NCBI GenBank assembly: GCA_022446905.1
Contig: JAKVBT010000005.1
Span: 370,506-434,505, forward strand
Reading direction: 5' to 3'
Source: Phycisphaerales bacterium
Lineage (GTDB): Bacteria; Planctomycetota; Phycisphaerae; Phycisphaerales; SM1A02
Length of the DNA: 64,000 nucleotides
In this document: positions 1 to 9,769 of the stretch, piece by piece
How the letters are laid out: every line of letters starts with the position of its first letter
Numbering within the stretch: position 1 is the first letter of the stretch
Made by a program: the position numbers and the translations under genes
The notes under the pieces: generated by a model
Databases searched by the model: none
The model's input: the letters and a program-made list of their open reading frames with translations, nothing else
Told to the model about the DNA's origin: nothing

Positions 1-501
1 GCCCCCAGTGTGGAAAGCGGAAAGTTCTTCGACGGACATCTCGGCGTATCCGGAAAGCATGGCGCCGGCAAGCAGATTGACTGAGTACCACAGGCTGCCC
101 TGCGTAATGAGTCCCCAGGCAACGGCGAAGGCTGCCATGCACGCCCCGCCAATCAGACCGCCAGTGGCGCCCGCGGAGTAGGGGTGAATCTCAACGGGCC
201 ATCTGGCGCGATGGGCGGTGTCTTGTGCGAGATGGGCGACTTTGCCCATACGAGCCTCAATGGCTTCCGGGGCGTCATCCAGGACTGGGGAATCGATCTC
301 ATGAGAGTCTGGATGTACTTCGCAGAACCACCGGACCGCTCCAGCAAGGAGGAGGATGACGCCTACGACTGCCACGGTCCAATTGGTGACGATGCCAGTG
401 GCCATCAGCGTCATGCCAAAGGCCGTGATCAGCGGTGATGCTGTTGGGGCTGGCAACTCGATGTGGTCGAGCTCTTTGGGTTGGTCATGGTGATTGGTCA
501 T
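1..501 (-). CDS. Membrane protein of the cytochrome oxidase operon, subunit IV position (3' end off window)
   Basis: This gene is not in the ORF track because its stop lies beyond the left edge. Reading the minus strand from the ATG at 501 gives an open frame of 167 codons. It begins MTNHHDQPKELDHIELPAP, followed by a hydrophobic pair of segments (LITAFGMTLMATGIV and VAVVGVILLLAGAV, roughly residues 24-55). An acidic soluble stretch comes next, then a second membrane region starting after HPYSAGATGGLIGGA. It starts 12 nt after the subunit III stop, so it is the last visible gene of the oxidase operon and sits where small accessory oxidase subunits are usually found. The function is inferred from position. 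I do not recognise a catalytic motif. Confidence 0.7.
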   Translation of the reverse strand, partial: MTNHHDQPKELDHIELPAPTASPLITAFGMTLMATGIVTNWTVAVVGVILLLAGAVRWFCEVHPDSHEIDSPVLDDAPEAIEARMGKVAHLAQDTAHRARWPVEIHPYSAGATGGLIGGACMAAFAVAWGLITQGSLWYSVNLLAGAMLSGYAEMSVEELSAFHTGG

Positions 502-513
502 GAGCGTAGTCAG

Positions 514-1152
514 TCAGTTTCCAATGATGTAGACAACGGTGAACACGACGATCCAGATGCCGTCAACAAAGTGCCAGTACCAGCTGATGAGGTCAACTTT
601 TTCAATTTGTCTCGGGGGCACCTTGCCAAGCACAGCCAAGACCCAAATCAGAGTCAGGATGATTAGGCCCATCGTCACGTGGAACGCATGGAAGCCAACC
701 AGTGTGTAGAAGCACGAACCAAAGACATTGGTGCCCATCCAGACGCCGTCTTCCACGATCATGCCGTACCACTCAAAGCCGGTGCCAACCAAGAACTCCA
801 GGCCAAACAAGATCGTCAAGCCCCACCAGAATAAGAATGCTGCCTTTTTGCCAGCAGCGAGCGCTTTGACCGCCAGCACAATCCAGATACTGCTGGCAAG
901 CAAGAAGATGCTGTTGAATACAACCTTGAGTGGAGCAACGGAGACTTCAAGTACATCCTGAGGATAGGGGGGGTTGATGTCCCGCCCGATATAGAAGATG
1001 TAGGTCGCAATGAGCGTGCCGAAGAAGGCGATCTCCGAAGCGATCAGGAGCACCACGGCAATCTTGCCGTTAGACCACTTGAGCTTCTGCGACAGCGCTG
1101 GTGGAGGCATCAGGGGAGTCGAGCTGCCGGATTGTGTGGACATGGTTGTCAC
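514..1152 (-). CDS. ctaE: Cytochrome c oxidase subunit III
   Basis: Subunit III of the haem-copper terminal oxidase, a membrane protein that supports the catalytic core and proton uptake. About 212 residues with five or more hydrophobic helices. Family signatures include SNGKIAVVLLIASEIAFFG at the first helix and a C-terminal ISWYWHFVDGIWIVVF segment typical of COX3. The track start at 1296 would run deep into subunit I. A GAGG ribosome binding site lies 8 nt before a GTG at 1152, which I prefer. An ATG three codons later (1143) is the alternative. It follows subunit I by 10 nt and is co-transcribed with it. Confidence 0.93.
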   Translation of the reverse strand: MTTMSTQSGSSTPLMPPPALSQKLKWSNGKIAVVLLIASEIAFFGTLIATYIFYIGRDINPPYPQDVLEVSVAPLKVVFNSIFLLASSIWIVLAVKALAAGKKAAFLFWWGLTILFGLEFLVGTGFEWYGMIVEDGVWMGTNVFGSCFYTLVGFHAFHVTMGLIILTLIWVLAVLGKVPPRQIEKVDLISWYWHFVDGIWIVVFTVVYIIGN

Positions 1153-1162
1153 TGCAATATCC

Positions 1163-2830
1163 TCACTCGTACTTCCAGTCCGGGTCATCCGGATGCTTGA
1201 GATCCCAGAGCGGTCGACGGCTGTGGACAACGGGGATGTCCTTGAAGTTGTATGGCGGTGGCGGGGAGGTCGTGGACCACTCCAGCGTCCATGCATCCCA
1301 CGGGTCGTCCCCAGCTTTGGCGCCCTTCATCAGTGAACGAATAATGTTGATGGCGAACAGAGAGACAGCGGCGATCTGGAAGAGCACGCCGATTGATGAC
1401 AAGAGATTCCAGAGATCCCAGCCGCGCTCGGTGTGATAGGTGTAGATCCGGCGGGGCATGCCGAGCATGCCGGAGACGTGCATGGGCCCGAAGGTGAGAT
1501 TGAACCCGATCATGAGCAGCCAGAATTGCCACTTGCCGAGGGTCTCACTCAGCATGCGACCTGAAACTTTGGGGAACCAGTAGTAAATAGCGGCGAAGAT
1601 GGAGAACACCAGGCCGCCAAAGAGCACATAGTGGAAGTGCCCAACGACGAAGTAGGAATCGCTGACGGCCCAGTCAAAGGGGACGGTTGCCAGGAAGATG
1701 CCGGTCAGTCCGCCAAGGAGGAACTGGCAGAGGAAGCCAAGGCAGAACAGCATGGGGGTGTGGAATCGAATTTTCCCCCCGATCATGGTGGCAGCCCAGT
1801 TAAACATCTTGATGCCCGTGGGCACGCCAACGAGCATGGTGGAGCCCATGAAGATGGCGTTGACCAATGGACTCAGTCCAACGGCGAACATGTGATGAAC
1901 CCAGACGCCGAGACTGATAATGCCGATGGCGACAGTGGCAGCCACCATAAGTGGGTAGCCGAAAATGACTTTGCGTGAGAACACCGGAATAATCTCAGAT
2001 GAAAACGCGAATGCCGGAAGAATCAAGATGTACACCTCGGGATGGCCGAAGAACCAAAACAGGTTCTGCCACAGCAAGGCGGAGCCACCAGCTTGTGTGT
2101 CGAAGAAGTGCGCTCCGAGCGAGCGGTCAAACAGCAACATGCATTGCGCTGCAGCGAGCGGCGGTAGTGCCACGACGACTAGGATGAAATCGACCAGAAG
2201 AATCCATACCAGCAGTGGCATCTTCATCAGCGACATGCCAGGGCAGCGCATCGCCAGAATCGTGACTACCAGATTAATCGCAGTCATCGCACTGCCAATA
2301 CCAGTGAGCAGAATGCCCAGAATCCAGTAGTCGGTGCTGTGTCCCCTTGAGAAGGTTCGTTCAGTGAGCGGTGCATACGCAAACCATCCGACATCGGGGG
2401 CGGATCCCATGCCCTGGAGTCCTTGGCCGGCGAAGTAGGAGAAATACAGCAGTAATCCGCCAAGCAAGAAGAGCCAGAATCCAAAGGCATTCAATCTGGG
2501 AAAGGCAAGGTCGCGTGTTCCGATCATCAGCGGAATCAGGAAATTTGCTGATCCGAACAGGATCGGCATGCCAACGAAGAACACCATGGTGGTGCCATGC
2601 ATGGTGAAGAGCCGGTTGAAGTCATCGGGCATGATGATCGACTGATTTGGCAATGCCAGTTGCCATCGCATCAGTGAGGCCTCGAGGCCTGCGATCATGA
2701 AGAACAGCAGCCCTGCGGTGACATACATGACGCCCAGTTTCTTGTGGTCGGTTGTGGCGACCCACTCATGCAAGCGTGACAGTGCTGGGACGCGGCCTGC
2801 GGGACTCAGTGGTTGTTGCACGACGGTCAC
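1163..2830 (-). CDS. ctaD: Cytochrome c oxidase subunit I
   Basis: Catalytic subunit of an aa3-type oxidase that reduces O2 to water and pumps protons. About 555 residues with twelve expected helices. All ligand motifs are visible: MHGTTMVFF (low-spin haem His), FGHPEVYILI (Cu_B His and the cross-linked Tyr), WVHHMFAVG (two Cu_B His) and the VGHFHYVLFGG haem a3/a ligand pair. The track start at 2854 gives an unrelated N-terminus. A GTG at 2830 overlaps the subunit II stop as GTGA, and the protein then begins VTVVQQPLSP ahead of the conserved WVATTDHKKLG. This overlap indicates translational coupling to subunit II. Confidence 0.95.
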   Translation of the reverse strand: MTVVQQPLSPAGRVPALSRLHEWVATTDHKKLGVMYVTAGLLFFMIAGLEASLMRWQLALPNQSIIMPDDFNRLFTMHGTTMVFFVGMPILFGSANFLIPLMIGTRDLAFPRLNAFGFWLFLLGGLLLYFSYFAGQGLQGMGSAPDVGWFAYAPLTERTFSRGHSTDYWILGILLTGIGSAMTAINLVVTILAMRCPGMSLMKMPLLVWILLVDFILVVVALPPLAAAQCMLLFDRSLGAHFFDTQAGGSALLWQNLFWFFGHPEVYILILPAFAFSSEIIPVFSRKVIFGYPLMVAATVAIGIISLGVWVHHMFAVGLSPLVNAIFMGSTMLVGVPTGIKMFNWAATMIGGKIRFHTPMLFCLGFLCQFLLGGLTGIFLATVPFDWAVSDSYFVVGHFHYVLFGGLVFSIFAAIYYWFPKVSGRMLSETLGKWQFWLLMIGFNLTFGPMHVSGMLGMPRRIYTYHTERGWDLWNLLSSIGVLFQIAAVSLFAINIIRSLMKGAKAGDDPWDAWTLEWSTTSPPPPYNFKDIPVVHSRRPLWDLKHPDDPDWKYE

Positions 2831-3846
2831 CGGAGCGTCTCCAAATAGGCACACACGAGGTCAACCTCTTCGCGCGTCAGTTTCATGGATGGCATTTCGC
2901 AGCCTGGTTTGATGTTTTGTGGATCCCACACCCAGGCCCGGAGATTGTTAGGTGTATTGCGCGCTATGCCTGAGCCAATGGTGTCGCGGCTCATCAAGTG
3001 GGTCAGGTCTGGAGCAAAGGTGCCATTGGCAACAGTTCCTCGTACCGTGTGGCAGTTAATGCAGGCTGTTCTCAGAAAGATGTGCTTGCCAGCAGCGACG
3101 GCGCGATCGTCAACGGCCTCGCGGCGTTGGTTTGCCGCCCACGCCTCATACTCTGCACGTGGTTGAGCAACGACTGTGATCAGCATGTTGGCATGCTGGT
3201 TGCCACAGTATTCGGCGCACTGGCCTACATAGGTGCCTGCTTTTGCAACTTGAAGCCAGAGATGATTAATGCGGTTGGGGATGACGTCGGTCTTGCCGCC
3301 AAGTTGTGGCATCCAGAAGGAGTGGATGACATCGGCCGATTCAAGTGTGAGGTAGATGTCCGTCGGCTTGTCTTCATCAATCGGAACATGCAGTTCAGCC
3401 GCGGTTGCAAAATCGCCGTAGTCAAACTCCCACCACCAACGATGCCCAATCACTCGGACCTCAATTGCCCCATCAGGAGGAGAGGTTTTCTCAATATCAA
3501 AAATGCCGCGTGCACTCACCATGAAGAGCACAAACACGATCAGCAATGGAATGACTGTCCAAGCCAGTTCGATTGGATTTGAGCCGTACACCTGTGCCGG
3601 CTCGGTGTCATCCCCTTTGGGTTGGCGGCACCGGATGACAGCGAAGAAGATCATGGCGAGTACAACCAGGCCGATGAGCCCGCAGATGCCAACCAGTAGC
3701 CAAGTGATATCGAGGATGGTGTCTGCTGGAGCGCCGACCGGATTGAACATGGTCGGGGTGGGTGCCGATGGAATCCCTGGGTCAGGAATGGACGCGATCA
3801 GCGATGCAAGCATCGAGTTCGCGAAGTTCACCATTCCAATGAGCAT
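2827..3846 (-). CDS. ctaC: Cytochrome c oxidase subunit II with fused C-terminal cytochrome c (caa3 type)
   Basis: Electron-entry subunit of the oxidase. After two membrane helices (about residues 40-70 and 85-110) comes the cupredoxin domain with the Cu_A site VGQCAEYCGNQHANM. A cytochrome c domain follows with haem attachment motif CINCH and a distal Met in CEMPSMK. The fused cytochrome makes this a caa3-type enzyme. The track start is at 3861. GGAGAAGG lies just before the ATG at 3846, so I use that start (MLIGMVNFA). The first gene of the visible operon, it is divergent from hrpA across about 90 nt that must hold both promoters. Confidence 0.94.
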   Translation of the reverse strand: MLIGMVNFANSMLASLIASIPDPGIPSAPTPTMFNPVGAPADTILDITWLLVGICGLIGLVVLAMIFFAVIRCRQPKGDDTEPAQVYGSNPIELAWTVIPLLIVFVLFMVSARGIFDIEKTSPPDGAIEVRVIGHRWWWEFDYGDFATAAELHVPIDEDKPTDIYLTLESADVIHSFWMPQLGGKTDVIPNRINHLWLQVAKAGTYVGQCAEYCGNQHANMLITVVAQPRAEYEAWAANQRREAVDDRAVAAGKHIFLRTACINCHTVRGTVANGTFAPDLTHLMSRDTIGSGIARNTPNNLRAWVWDPQNIKPGCEMPSMKLTREEVDLVCAYLETLR

Positions 3847-3937
3847 CGAGCCTTCTCCCATCTATCCACTGGCTCGGTCCGCTGGCGAGCGGATGTGAGG
3901 CTAGCACGAATCGAAGGCCTGCCGCAAGGTCGATACC

Positions 3938-6900
3938 TTGGATGGCATGTCGGGTCTGGATGGGATTGAAAGCCGGGTGTCACTCTTGTCTGATTCAATC
4001 GAGGCGTGCCTTATTCGTGACCGGCGGCGATTCCGTCGCCGGCTGCGGAGACTGAAGGGTCGTCGTGGGGACGTGTTGATTCGTGGTCTCAACAAGTTGG
4101 AAGCCCAGGTTCAGGCATCTTCTGCCTCCGTAGTGAGAAGACGCCAGTGCCTATTGCAGATTTCTTGTACAGGTGATTTGCCGATTCACGGTTCTGCGAA
4201 TCGAATCGTTGAGGCGATTCAGAATTCTCAGTGTCTGATCCTTGGGGGAGAAACAGGTTCGGGGAAGACCACTCAGTTGCCTAAGATGGCGATGGTCGCT
4301 GGCTGTGGTGTTTACGGGGACATTGCTTGCACCCAACCACGTCGGGTCGCAGCTCGGGCAGTAGCAGCGCGACTGTCGCGTGAAACCGGCACTAAGCCCG
4401 GCGATCTGATCGGCCATCGAGTTCGATTTGACCGGTCTGGATCTTCAGACACGATCGTACATGTTCTGACAGATGGCATGTTGCTTGCAGAACTGTCCAA
4501 TGATCGACAGCTTGAACGGTACGACACGATCATTATTGATGAGGCGCATGAGCGCAGCATCAATATTGATTTACTCATGGGTGTGATGCAGCGTCTGATG
4601 AAAAGGAGGCCAGAACTCAAGGTGATTATCACCTCAGCGACCATCGATACGGAACACTTTGCCAATCAATTTGCACAAGCTGAAGTCATTGAGGTCCCAG
4701 GCCGTGCCTATCCCGTTGACGTGCATTATCTCGAAAATCCACCTGAGCAGGGTGATGAGGTGGGGCTCTCCAAAGCTGTCGTAGAAGCGACAGCTCACAT
4801 AGATCAGGCCACAGGCGGAGAGGGCGATGTTCTGGTTTTTCTGCCAGGAGAGCGTGACATCCGTGTCTGTGCACAGCGGCTTACAGGCGCATTTCCAGAT
4901 CGTGAAGTATTGCCGCTCCATGCGCGACTTTCTTTGGCAGCGCAGGAGCGGGTCCTTAGGCCATCTTCGCGGCGTCGCATCATCTGCAGCACCAATGTTG
5001 CTGAGACGTCGTTGACCGTGCCATCTGTTCGAGCCGTGGTTGACTCAGGACTAGTTCGAGTTGGTCGCTGGTCGGCGAAGCGACGAGTGCATCGTTTGCC
5101 AATCGAAGGCATTTGCCAGGCATCAGCGATACAGCGTGCGGGCCGAGCTGGTCGAGTGGCACCAGGCCATTGCGTGCGTCTCTACACCGAGGAGGAATTT
5201 GCGCAACGGCCTGCATCACTTGACCCCGAGATTCGCCGATCGGATCTCGCGGGTGTGCTCTTGCGTATGGCGGCACTTGATCTTGGGGCCCCAGAATCAT
5301 TCCCATTTCTGGACCCGCTTCGGCCTACATCGATCAATGCCGCGCGGAAGTACCTTGAGGATCTTGGAGCGATGAAGCAAGATCAACTAACGCCACTTGG
5401 ACGGTCCATGTCGGAATTGCCGCTGGAGCCAGGTGTAGCGCGCATGTTGCTGGCCGCAAAAGACTCAGGGTGTCTTGAGCAGATCTTGGTGATTGCCGCG
5501 GTGCTTGGTTTGCCGGACCCTCGGTTGCGACCACCTGGAGATGAGTCAGCGGCCGATATGGCACATCGCCGTCTCCTGCCACGAGGCTGTGAGAGTGACT
5601 TTATGGCGCTCTTGGCCTTGTGGGATCGGTGCATTGGGCGATGGAAGCAGCACGGCGCCGCCGCAACGAGACGCTGGTGTCAGGAGCACCACATCTCCTG
5701 GGTTCGACTGTTGGAGTGGCGCGATGTCCACCATCAGTTGCGTAGGGCTTTACGTGAGCCTGGATTGCTGCGACGTGCCTCTAGCAACATCCGTCCAAAT
5801 CCGATTCATCGTGCACTCTTGACAGGGCTGATCACCCAGATTGGACGGCGTACAGAAGATGGTGACTACGAGATGCCAGGAGGGCGCCGGTTCCATTTGC
5901 ATCCATCGAGCGTGCTGCACGGCCGGCAGCCGGCATGGGTTATGGCCGGGAGTTTGGTAGAGACCAGTCGTCTGTGGGCGAGAACCTGTGCGCCAGTTCA
6001 GCCTGGCTGGATTGCGCGAGCGGCATCACATCTTGTGCGTCGTGAATACAGTGGGCCACGGTGGGATGGCGCACGTGGTTGTGTCCGTGCTCGTGAGCGT
6101 GTGAGTCTGCGCGGCCTGACGATCAGCCAAGCCCGCAGAGTCAATCTTGAGCCCATCGACCCGATGGCAGCTCGACGCTGTTTTATCGATCAGGTCCTTG
6201 TGGACTCAGATGAGGATTTTGGGATTCCTGAATTGGCAGCGGCGCGGCGGAGTCGAGCAAAGATCCTCGATGCAGAATCACGTTTGCGCAAACGAGAATT
6301 GCTGCTTGGGGCGGTCGATCGCCAGGCACTTTGGGAGCAGCGTCTGCCGCCGGAGATCATCGGTTTGCGTTCGCTCCAGAATTGGATCCGACGAGCAGGC
6401 TCCAGCGCTCGCGCGTCGCTGTCACTTCGGCCAGAAGATATATCGACATCAAAGGTGGTGTATGCACCTCATGGCTATCCAGATATTTTGGAATGCGGCA
6501 ATGTGACTGTCTCACTGCGTTATCGGTTTGCGCCTGGAGAACCTGATGACGGCGTTACGGCCACTGTGCCATTGGCGTTGCTCGACCAAGTGGATGATGT
6601 CGATGTAGATTGGAAGATTGAAGGGTGGTGGGCTGCGCGCATCGAGGCCATCATTGCTCAACTGCCGAAGGATGTGCGCCGTGTCATGGCTCCCCGAGCC
6701 GAGACGGTGGCTGCGGCAGTCACGCATCTTGGGTCCTTAGACAGTGGATGGAGCGCGGCGTTGGCTACATGGCTCTCCACACGTGGTGGTTGTGTCTTGC
6801 AGCCTGAAGAACTCCGTGCCATGTCACTGCCCGATCATCACCTCATCCGATGGGAGGTGGAATCAGGTGGGCAGATCATCGGGGCGGATCGAAATCTGAG

Positions 6901-7783
6901 ACGTCTTCGGCAAAGCTTGGGCTCACATTGGCGTGGGGCTATGGATCAGGCGATTGCTGGACACCAACTTACTTCCAGTGGACATTTGCATTGGGATTGG
7001 GAGGCGCTGCCTGAAACTGTGTCTTTGAACGTAAGTGGTCAGGAACTTGCGGCCGAGGCCGTGCTGATCGATGTTGGTGAGCATGTGGATGTGGTCGTTC
7101 GCCCTGTGCATCATGCCAATCGTGGGATGCATCTTCGAGGCGTGCAGCGACTGGCATGTTTGGCGATGGCCGGCCCATTGCACAGTGCGATTGAGGCAGC
7201 GATGGATTTGCCTTCGTTACGTTTGTTGGCGTCCACTCGTCTCCAAGGAGGAGGTGTGCTTGCTCAGGCTGAGGCCATGACACTTATGCAAGCCGGATTT
7301 GATGGGCGGGATGTACGGACTCGCGCCGCCTTCGAGAAGGCATGTGATCAGGCGTGGGGGCAACTTGCCTCGGCTGCCCTTGAAGTAGGGCCGATGTTGG
7401 AGCAGCTTTGGAGCACGGTGCTTGATCTTGATGCGCTTGCGGAGCGGCGCGGCATGAATGACGCGATAGAACAGCAGATCTGTCATTTGCTCAAACTGCC
7501 GGCTTCCTTTGTATCGCCTTCATGGATGGGACGTCTGCCTGATTGGTTGTTGCTAGCACGACGGCGCATGCTTGGTGAGATTGCTGAGCCGCCTGCTGCA
7601 GTGGACTGGGATCGTTTTGTTCATGCCTATGTCCGCAAAGCATCCACCGTGCCGTCGTGTGTGGCGCAACTCATCTGCCTGCTCGAAGAGTGGCGGTGTG
7701 CTCAGTGTGGCATGGTCAGTGCGGTCAAAGTGGACGAGCAACTTTTGTCGCAACAGGGCCGCATTGTGCAGCGGGATTTGTGA
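3938..7783 (+). CDS. hrpA: ATP-dependent RNA helicase HrpA, full length
   Basis: DEAH-box RNA helicase of 1281 residues, the normal size for HrpA, which is linked to mRNA processing and rescue of stalled or collided ribosomes in Escherichia coli. Visible motifs are Walker A GETGSGKTTQLP (about residue 105), DEAH in IIIDEAHERS (about 200), SAT in IITSATID and QRAGRAGR (about 398). These are followed by the helicase-associated and OB-type regions and a long C-terminal half of the HrpA type. The track start is a TTG at 3938 with AAGG 8 nt upstream. An in-frame ATG at 3947 is equally possible. It is convergent with ugd, with 9 nt between the stops. Confidence 0.92.
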   Translation: MDGMSGLDGIESRVSLLSDSIEACLIRDRRRFRRRLRRLKGRRGDVLIRGLNKLEAQVQASSASVVRRRQCLLQISCTGDLPIHGSANRIVEAIQNSQCLILGGETGSGKTTQLPKMAMVAGCGVYGDIACTQPRRVAARAVAARLSRETGTKPGDLIGHRVRFDRSGSSDTIVHVLTDGMLLAELSNDRQLERYDTIIIDEAHERSINIDLLMGVMQRLMKRRPELKVIITSATIDTEHFANQFAQAEVIEVPGRAYPVDVHYLENPPEQGDEVGLSKAVVEATAHIDQATGGEGDVLVFLPGERDIRVCAQRLTGAFPDREVLPLHARLSLAAQERVLRPSSRRRIICSTNVAETSLTVPSVRAVVDSGLVRVGRWSAKRRVHRLPIEGICQASAIQRAGRAGRVAPGHCVRLYTEEEFAQRPASLDPEIRRSDLAGVLLRMAALDLGAPESFPFLDPLRPTSINAARKYLEDLGAMKQDQLTPLGRSMSELPLEPGVARMLLAAKDSGCLEQILVIAAVLGLPDPRLRPPGDESAADMAHRRLLPRGCESDFMALLALWDRCIGRWKQHGAAATRRWCQEHHISWVRLLEWRDVHHQLRRALREPGLLRRASSNIRPNPIHRALLTGLITQIGRRTEDGDYEMPGGRRFHLHPSSVLHGRQPAWVMAGSLVETSRLWARTCAPVQPGWIARAASHLVRREYSGPRWDGARGCVRARERVSLRGLTISQARRVNLEPIDPMAARRCFIDQVLVDSDEDFGIPELAAARRSRAKILDAESRLRKRELLLGAVDRQALWEQRLPPEIIGLRSLQNWIRRAGSSARASLSLRPEDISTSKVVYAPHGYPDILECGNVTVSLRYRFAPGEPDDGVTATVPLALLDQVDDVDVDWKIEGWWAARIEAIIAQLPKDVRRVMAPRAETVAAAVTHLGSLDSGWSAALATWLSTRGGCVLQPEELRAMSLPDHHLIRWEVESGGQIIGADRNLRRLRQSLGSHWRGAMDQAIAGHQLTSSGHLHWDWEALPETVSLNVSGQELAAEAVLIDVGEHVDVVVRPVHHANRGMHLRGVQRLACLAMAGPLHSAIEAAMDLPSLRLLASTRLQGGGVLAQAEAMTLMQAGFDGRDVRTRAAFEKACDQAWGQLASAALEVGPMLEQLWSTVLDLDALAERRGMNDAIEQQICHLLKLPASFVSPSWMGRLPDWLLLARRRMLGEIAEPPAAVDWDRFVHAYVRKASTVPSCVAQLICLLEEWRCAQCGMVSAVKVDEQLLSQQGRIVQRDL

Positions 7784-7792
7784 TGGGAGTGG

Positions 7793-9136
7793 TCAGCTGG
7801 CAGAGCACGTCTGGTGCAACGGACGTCGCCCGATGCTGTAGTAGGCAAAGCCCTGTTCGTGCAAATTGTCATCATGCCAAACGTTGCGTCCATCAAAGAT
7901 GACCGGTGCGGCGAGGCGATCCTTCATGAGTTCGAAGTCCGGAGTGCGGAATTCATCCCACTCGGTGCAGACCACGAGTCCATCACACCCGGTCAGACAT
8001 TCATACATGTCGTCGACATACTCAATATCAAGGCCATACTTGGCGAAGGTGTGTCGTGCGATTGGATCAAAGGCGCGAATGGTAGTGCCGCGTTTGAGCA
8101 ACTCTTCGATGATCGTCTGAGCAGGGGCTTCACGCACATCATCGGTTCGTGGTTTGAAGGCAAGGCCCCACAGGGCGAGCGTTTTGCCCGCCAATGCATC
8201 GCCATAGTGGCGGATCACGCCATTGACGAACCAATGTCGTTGTTGTTGATTGACTTCATGCACGGCTTCGTTGAGCAAGCATGGGATACCAGAATCTTGG
8301 CCCATTTCGATGACTGCCAGTGTGTCCTTGGGGAAGCAACTCCCCCCATAGCCAAGGCCTGGGTTGAGAAACTTGTCGCCGATGCGTTTGTCGGCACACA
8401 TGCCTTCGCGTACTCGGGCAATGTCCGCACCGTAGTAGTCTGCAAGGCGTGCAATCTCGTTGATGAATGAAATTTTGGCTGCGAGCATTGCGTTGCTCGC
8501 GTACTTGACCATTTCGGATGATTCAACATCCATGAACATGAGTGGATTGGCTTGATTGACGTAGGGCTCGTACAACTTGGTGAGCAACTCACGGCTGCGA
8601 TCATCCTCGATGCCGCAGACCACCCGATCAGGTTGCTGGAAGTCGCGGATGGCATCGCCTTCGCGGAGAAACTCGGGGTTGTCTGCAACCGAGAAGGGTT
8701 TATTGGTAATTCCGCCAATCACCTCTCTGACCTTGCTCGTGGTACCCACTGGCACGGTGGATTTGACCACAACGACGGGATGCTCGACCGTGCAGTCGCC
8801 TGACTCGATGGCGTGGCCAATGTCGCGTGCCACGGCCATCACTGCAGATAGGTCGCTTCTGCCATCGGCCCCCGTGGGGGTGCCAACGCAGATGAAGATC
8901 AATTCGCCATCGGCATAACCAGCAGTCTTGTCATCTGTGAAGTGCAAACGACCAGCTTTGATATTGAGGGTCATCAATTCGCTGAGGCCGGGTTCAAAGA
9001 TTGGGCAATCTCCACGCAGCATGGTGGCCACCCGTTCTGGGTCGATATCCAGGCAAGTGACCTGATTTCCTGTATTGGAAAAGCAGGTGCCCGTTACGAG
9101 CCCAACGTATCCGCTGCCGACGATGGTCAGATGCAT
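7793..9136 (-). CDS. ugd: UDP-glucose 6-dehydrogenase
   Basis: Oxidises UDP-glucose to UDP-glucuronate in two NAD-dependent steps, supplying uronic acid for envelope or capsule polysaccharide. 447 residues. The N-terminus MHLTIVGSGYVGLVTG holds the Rossmann GxGxxG. The catalytic cysteine is in GLGYGGSCFPKDT, and the C-terminal UDP-binding domain contains WGLAFKPRTDDVREAP. Length and motifs are normal for the family. It stands alone, convergent with hrpA. The nearest gene upstream on the same strand ends divergently beyond 9251, so it probably has its own promoter in 9137-9250. Confidence 0.95.
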   Translation of the reverse strand: MHLTIVGSGYVGLVTGTCFSNTGNQVTCLDIDPERVATMLRGDCPIFEPGLSELMTLNIKAGRLHFTDDKTAGYADGELIFICVGTPTGADGRSDLSAVMAVARDIGHAIESGDCTVEHPVVVVKSTVPVGTTSKVREVIGGITNKPFSVADNPEFLREGDAIRDFQQPDRVVCGIEDDRSRELLTKLYEPYVNQANPLMFMDVESSEMVKYASNAMLAAKISFINEIARLADYYGADIARVREGMCADKRIGDKFLNPGLGYGGSCFPKDTLAVIEMGQDSGIPCLLNEAVHEVNQQQRHWFVNGVIRHYGDALAGKTLALWGLAFKPRTDDVREAPAQTIIEELLKRGTTIRAFDPIARHTFAKYGLDIEYVDDMYECLTGCDGLVVCTEWDEFRTPDFELMKDRLAAPVIFDGRNVWHDDNLHEQGFAYYSIGRRPLHQTCSAS

Positions 9137-9250
9137 GAGTCAGGTCATCCTCTGCTGAACTAGGGGTATGGCGCCTAAGCACGCGAGCCACGCATTGTAT
9201 CGGGCCGCTGGTATTGGGTCACGACCTAATGCGATGGTGTTTGATCCGTT

Positions 9251-9769
9251 CTACAACGTGTGCGTGGAAGCTTGTTCCAGGGTCAAGAGGCGGGATTTAA
9301 GCTGGAGCCAAGGGCTGTGGCTGCTGGTGGCACCAGAGAATCCTCCCAGTCCGCTCCGGGATACCACACGATGGCAGGGCGTCAGAAGCGATTGGGGGTT
9401 GGTGCGCATTGCTGTTCCAGCAGCGCGAGCGGCACCTGGTCGTCCAGCCATGGCGGCCAGCTCAGCGTAGGTCTTGGTGTGTCCGAGTTTGATCTGTCGG
9501 CAGGCTTTCCAGCAAGCGCGATGAAAAGGGGGGCCGTCTGGAACGCGAGTTGGCGCGGGCCCGGCGTGCTGCTCTGTGCAGGTAGCCAACCACTGGGCGA
9601 CCTTCGGGAGCAGGCTGGGGTCGTGGATGCCATCTGGCTTTCGGGTTTCGCTGAGATCAAATGTAGTCTCGATGCGACCATGCTGATGGTGTGTCAGCAG
9701 GATGCTCCCTACAGGCGTGTTGACACATCGCCACCTTGTCAGGCACTCAGTGGGGCATGGGATGGGCAT
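9251..9769 (-). CDS. ogt: Methylated-DNA--protein-cysteine S-methyltransferase (Ogt/AGT type)
   Basis: Suicide repair protein that moves alkyl groups from O6-alkylguanine to its own cysteine. The active-site motif LLTPCHRVVS and the DNA-binding wing region TKTYAELAAMAGRPGAARAAG are clear. The track start (10006) lies inside glyA. The ATG at 9769 gives 172 residues starting MPIPCPTECL, close to the usual family length, and overlaps the last 23 bases of glyA. No Ada-type regulatory domain is present, so it is probably expressed constitutively with glyA. Confidence 0.87.
   Translation of the reverse strand: MPIPCPTECLTRWRCVNTPVGSILLTHHQHGRIETTFDLSETRKPDGIHDPSLLPKVAQWLATCTEQHAGPAPTRVPDGPPFHRACWKACRQIKLGHTKTYAELAAMAGRPGAARAAGTAMRTNPQSLLTPCHRVVSRSGLGGFSGATSSHSPWLQLKSRLLTLEQASTHTL

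Noticed and set aside
7814-8470. Plus-strand ORF of 218 codons
   Set aside because: Antisense to ugd, which has all its catalytic motifs.
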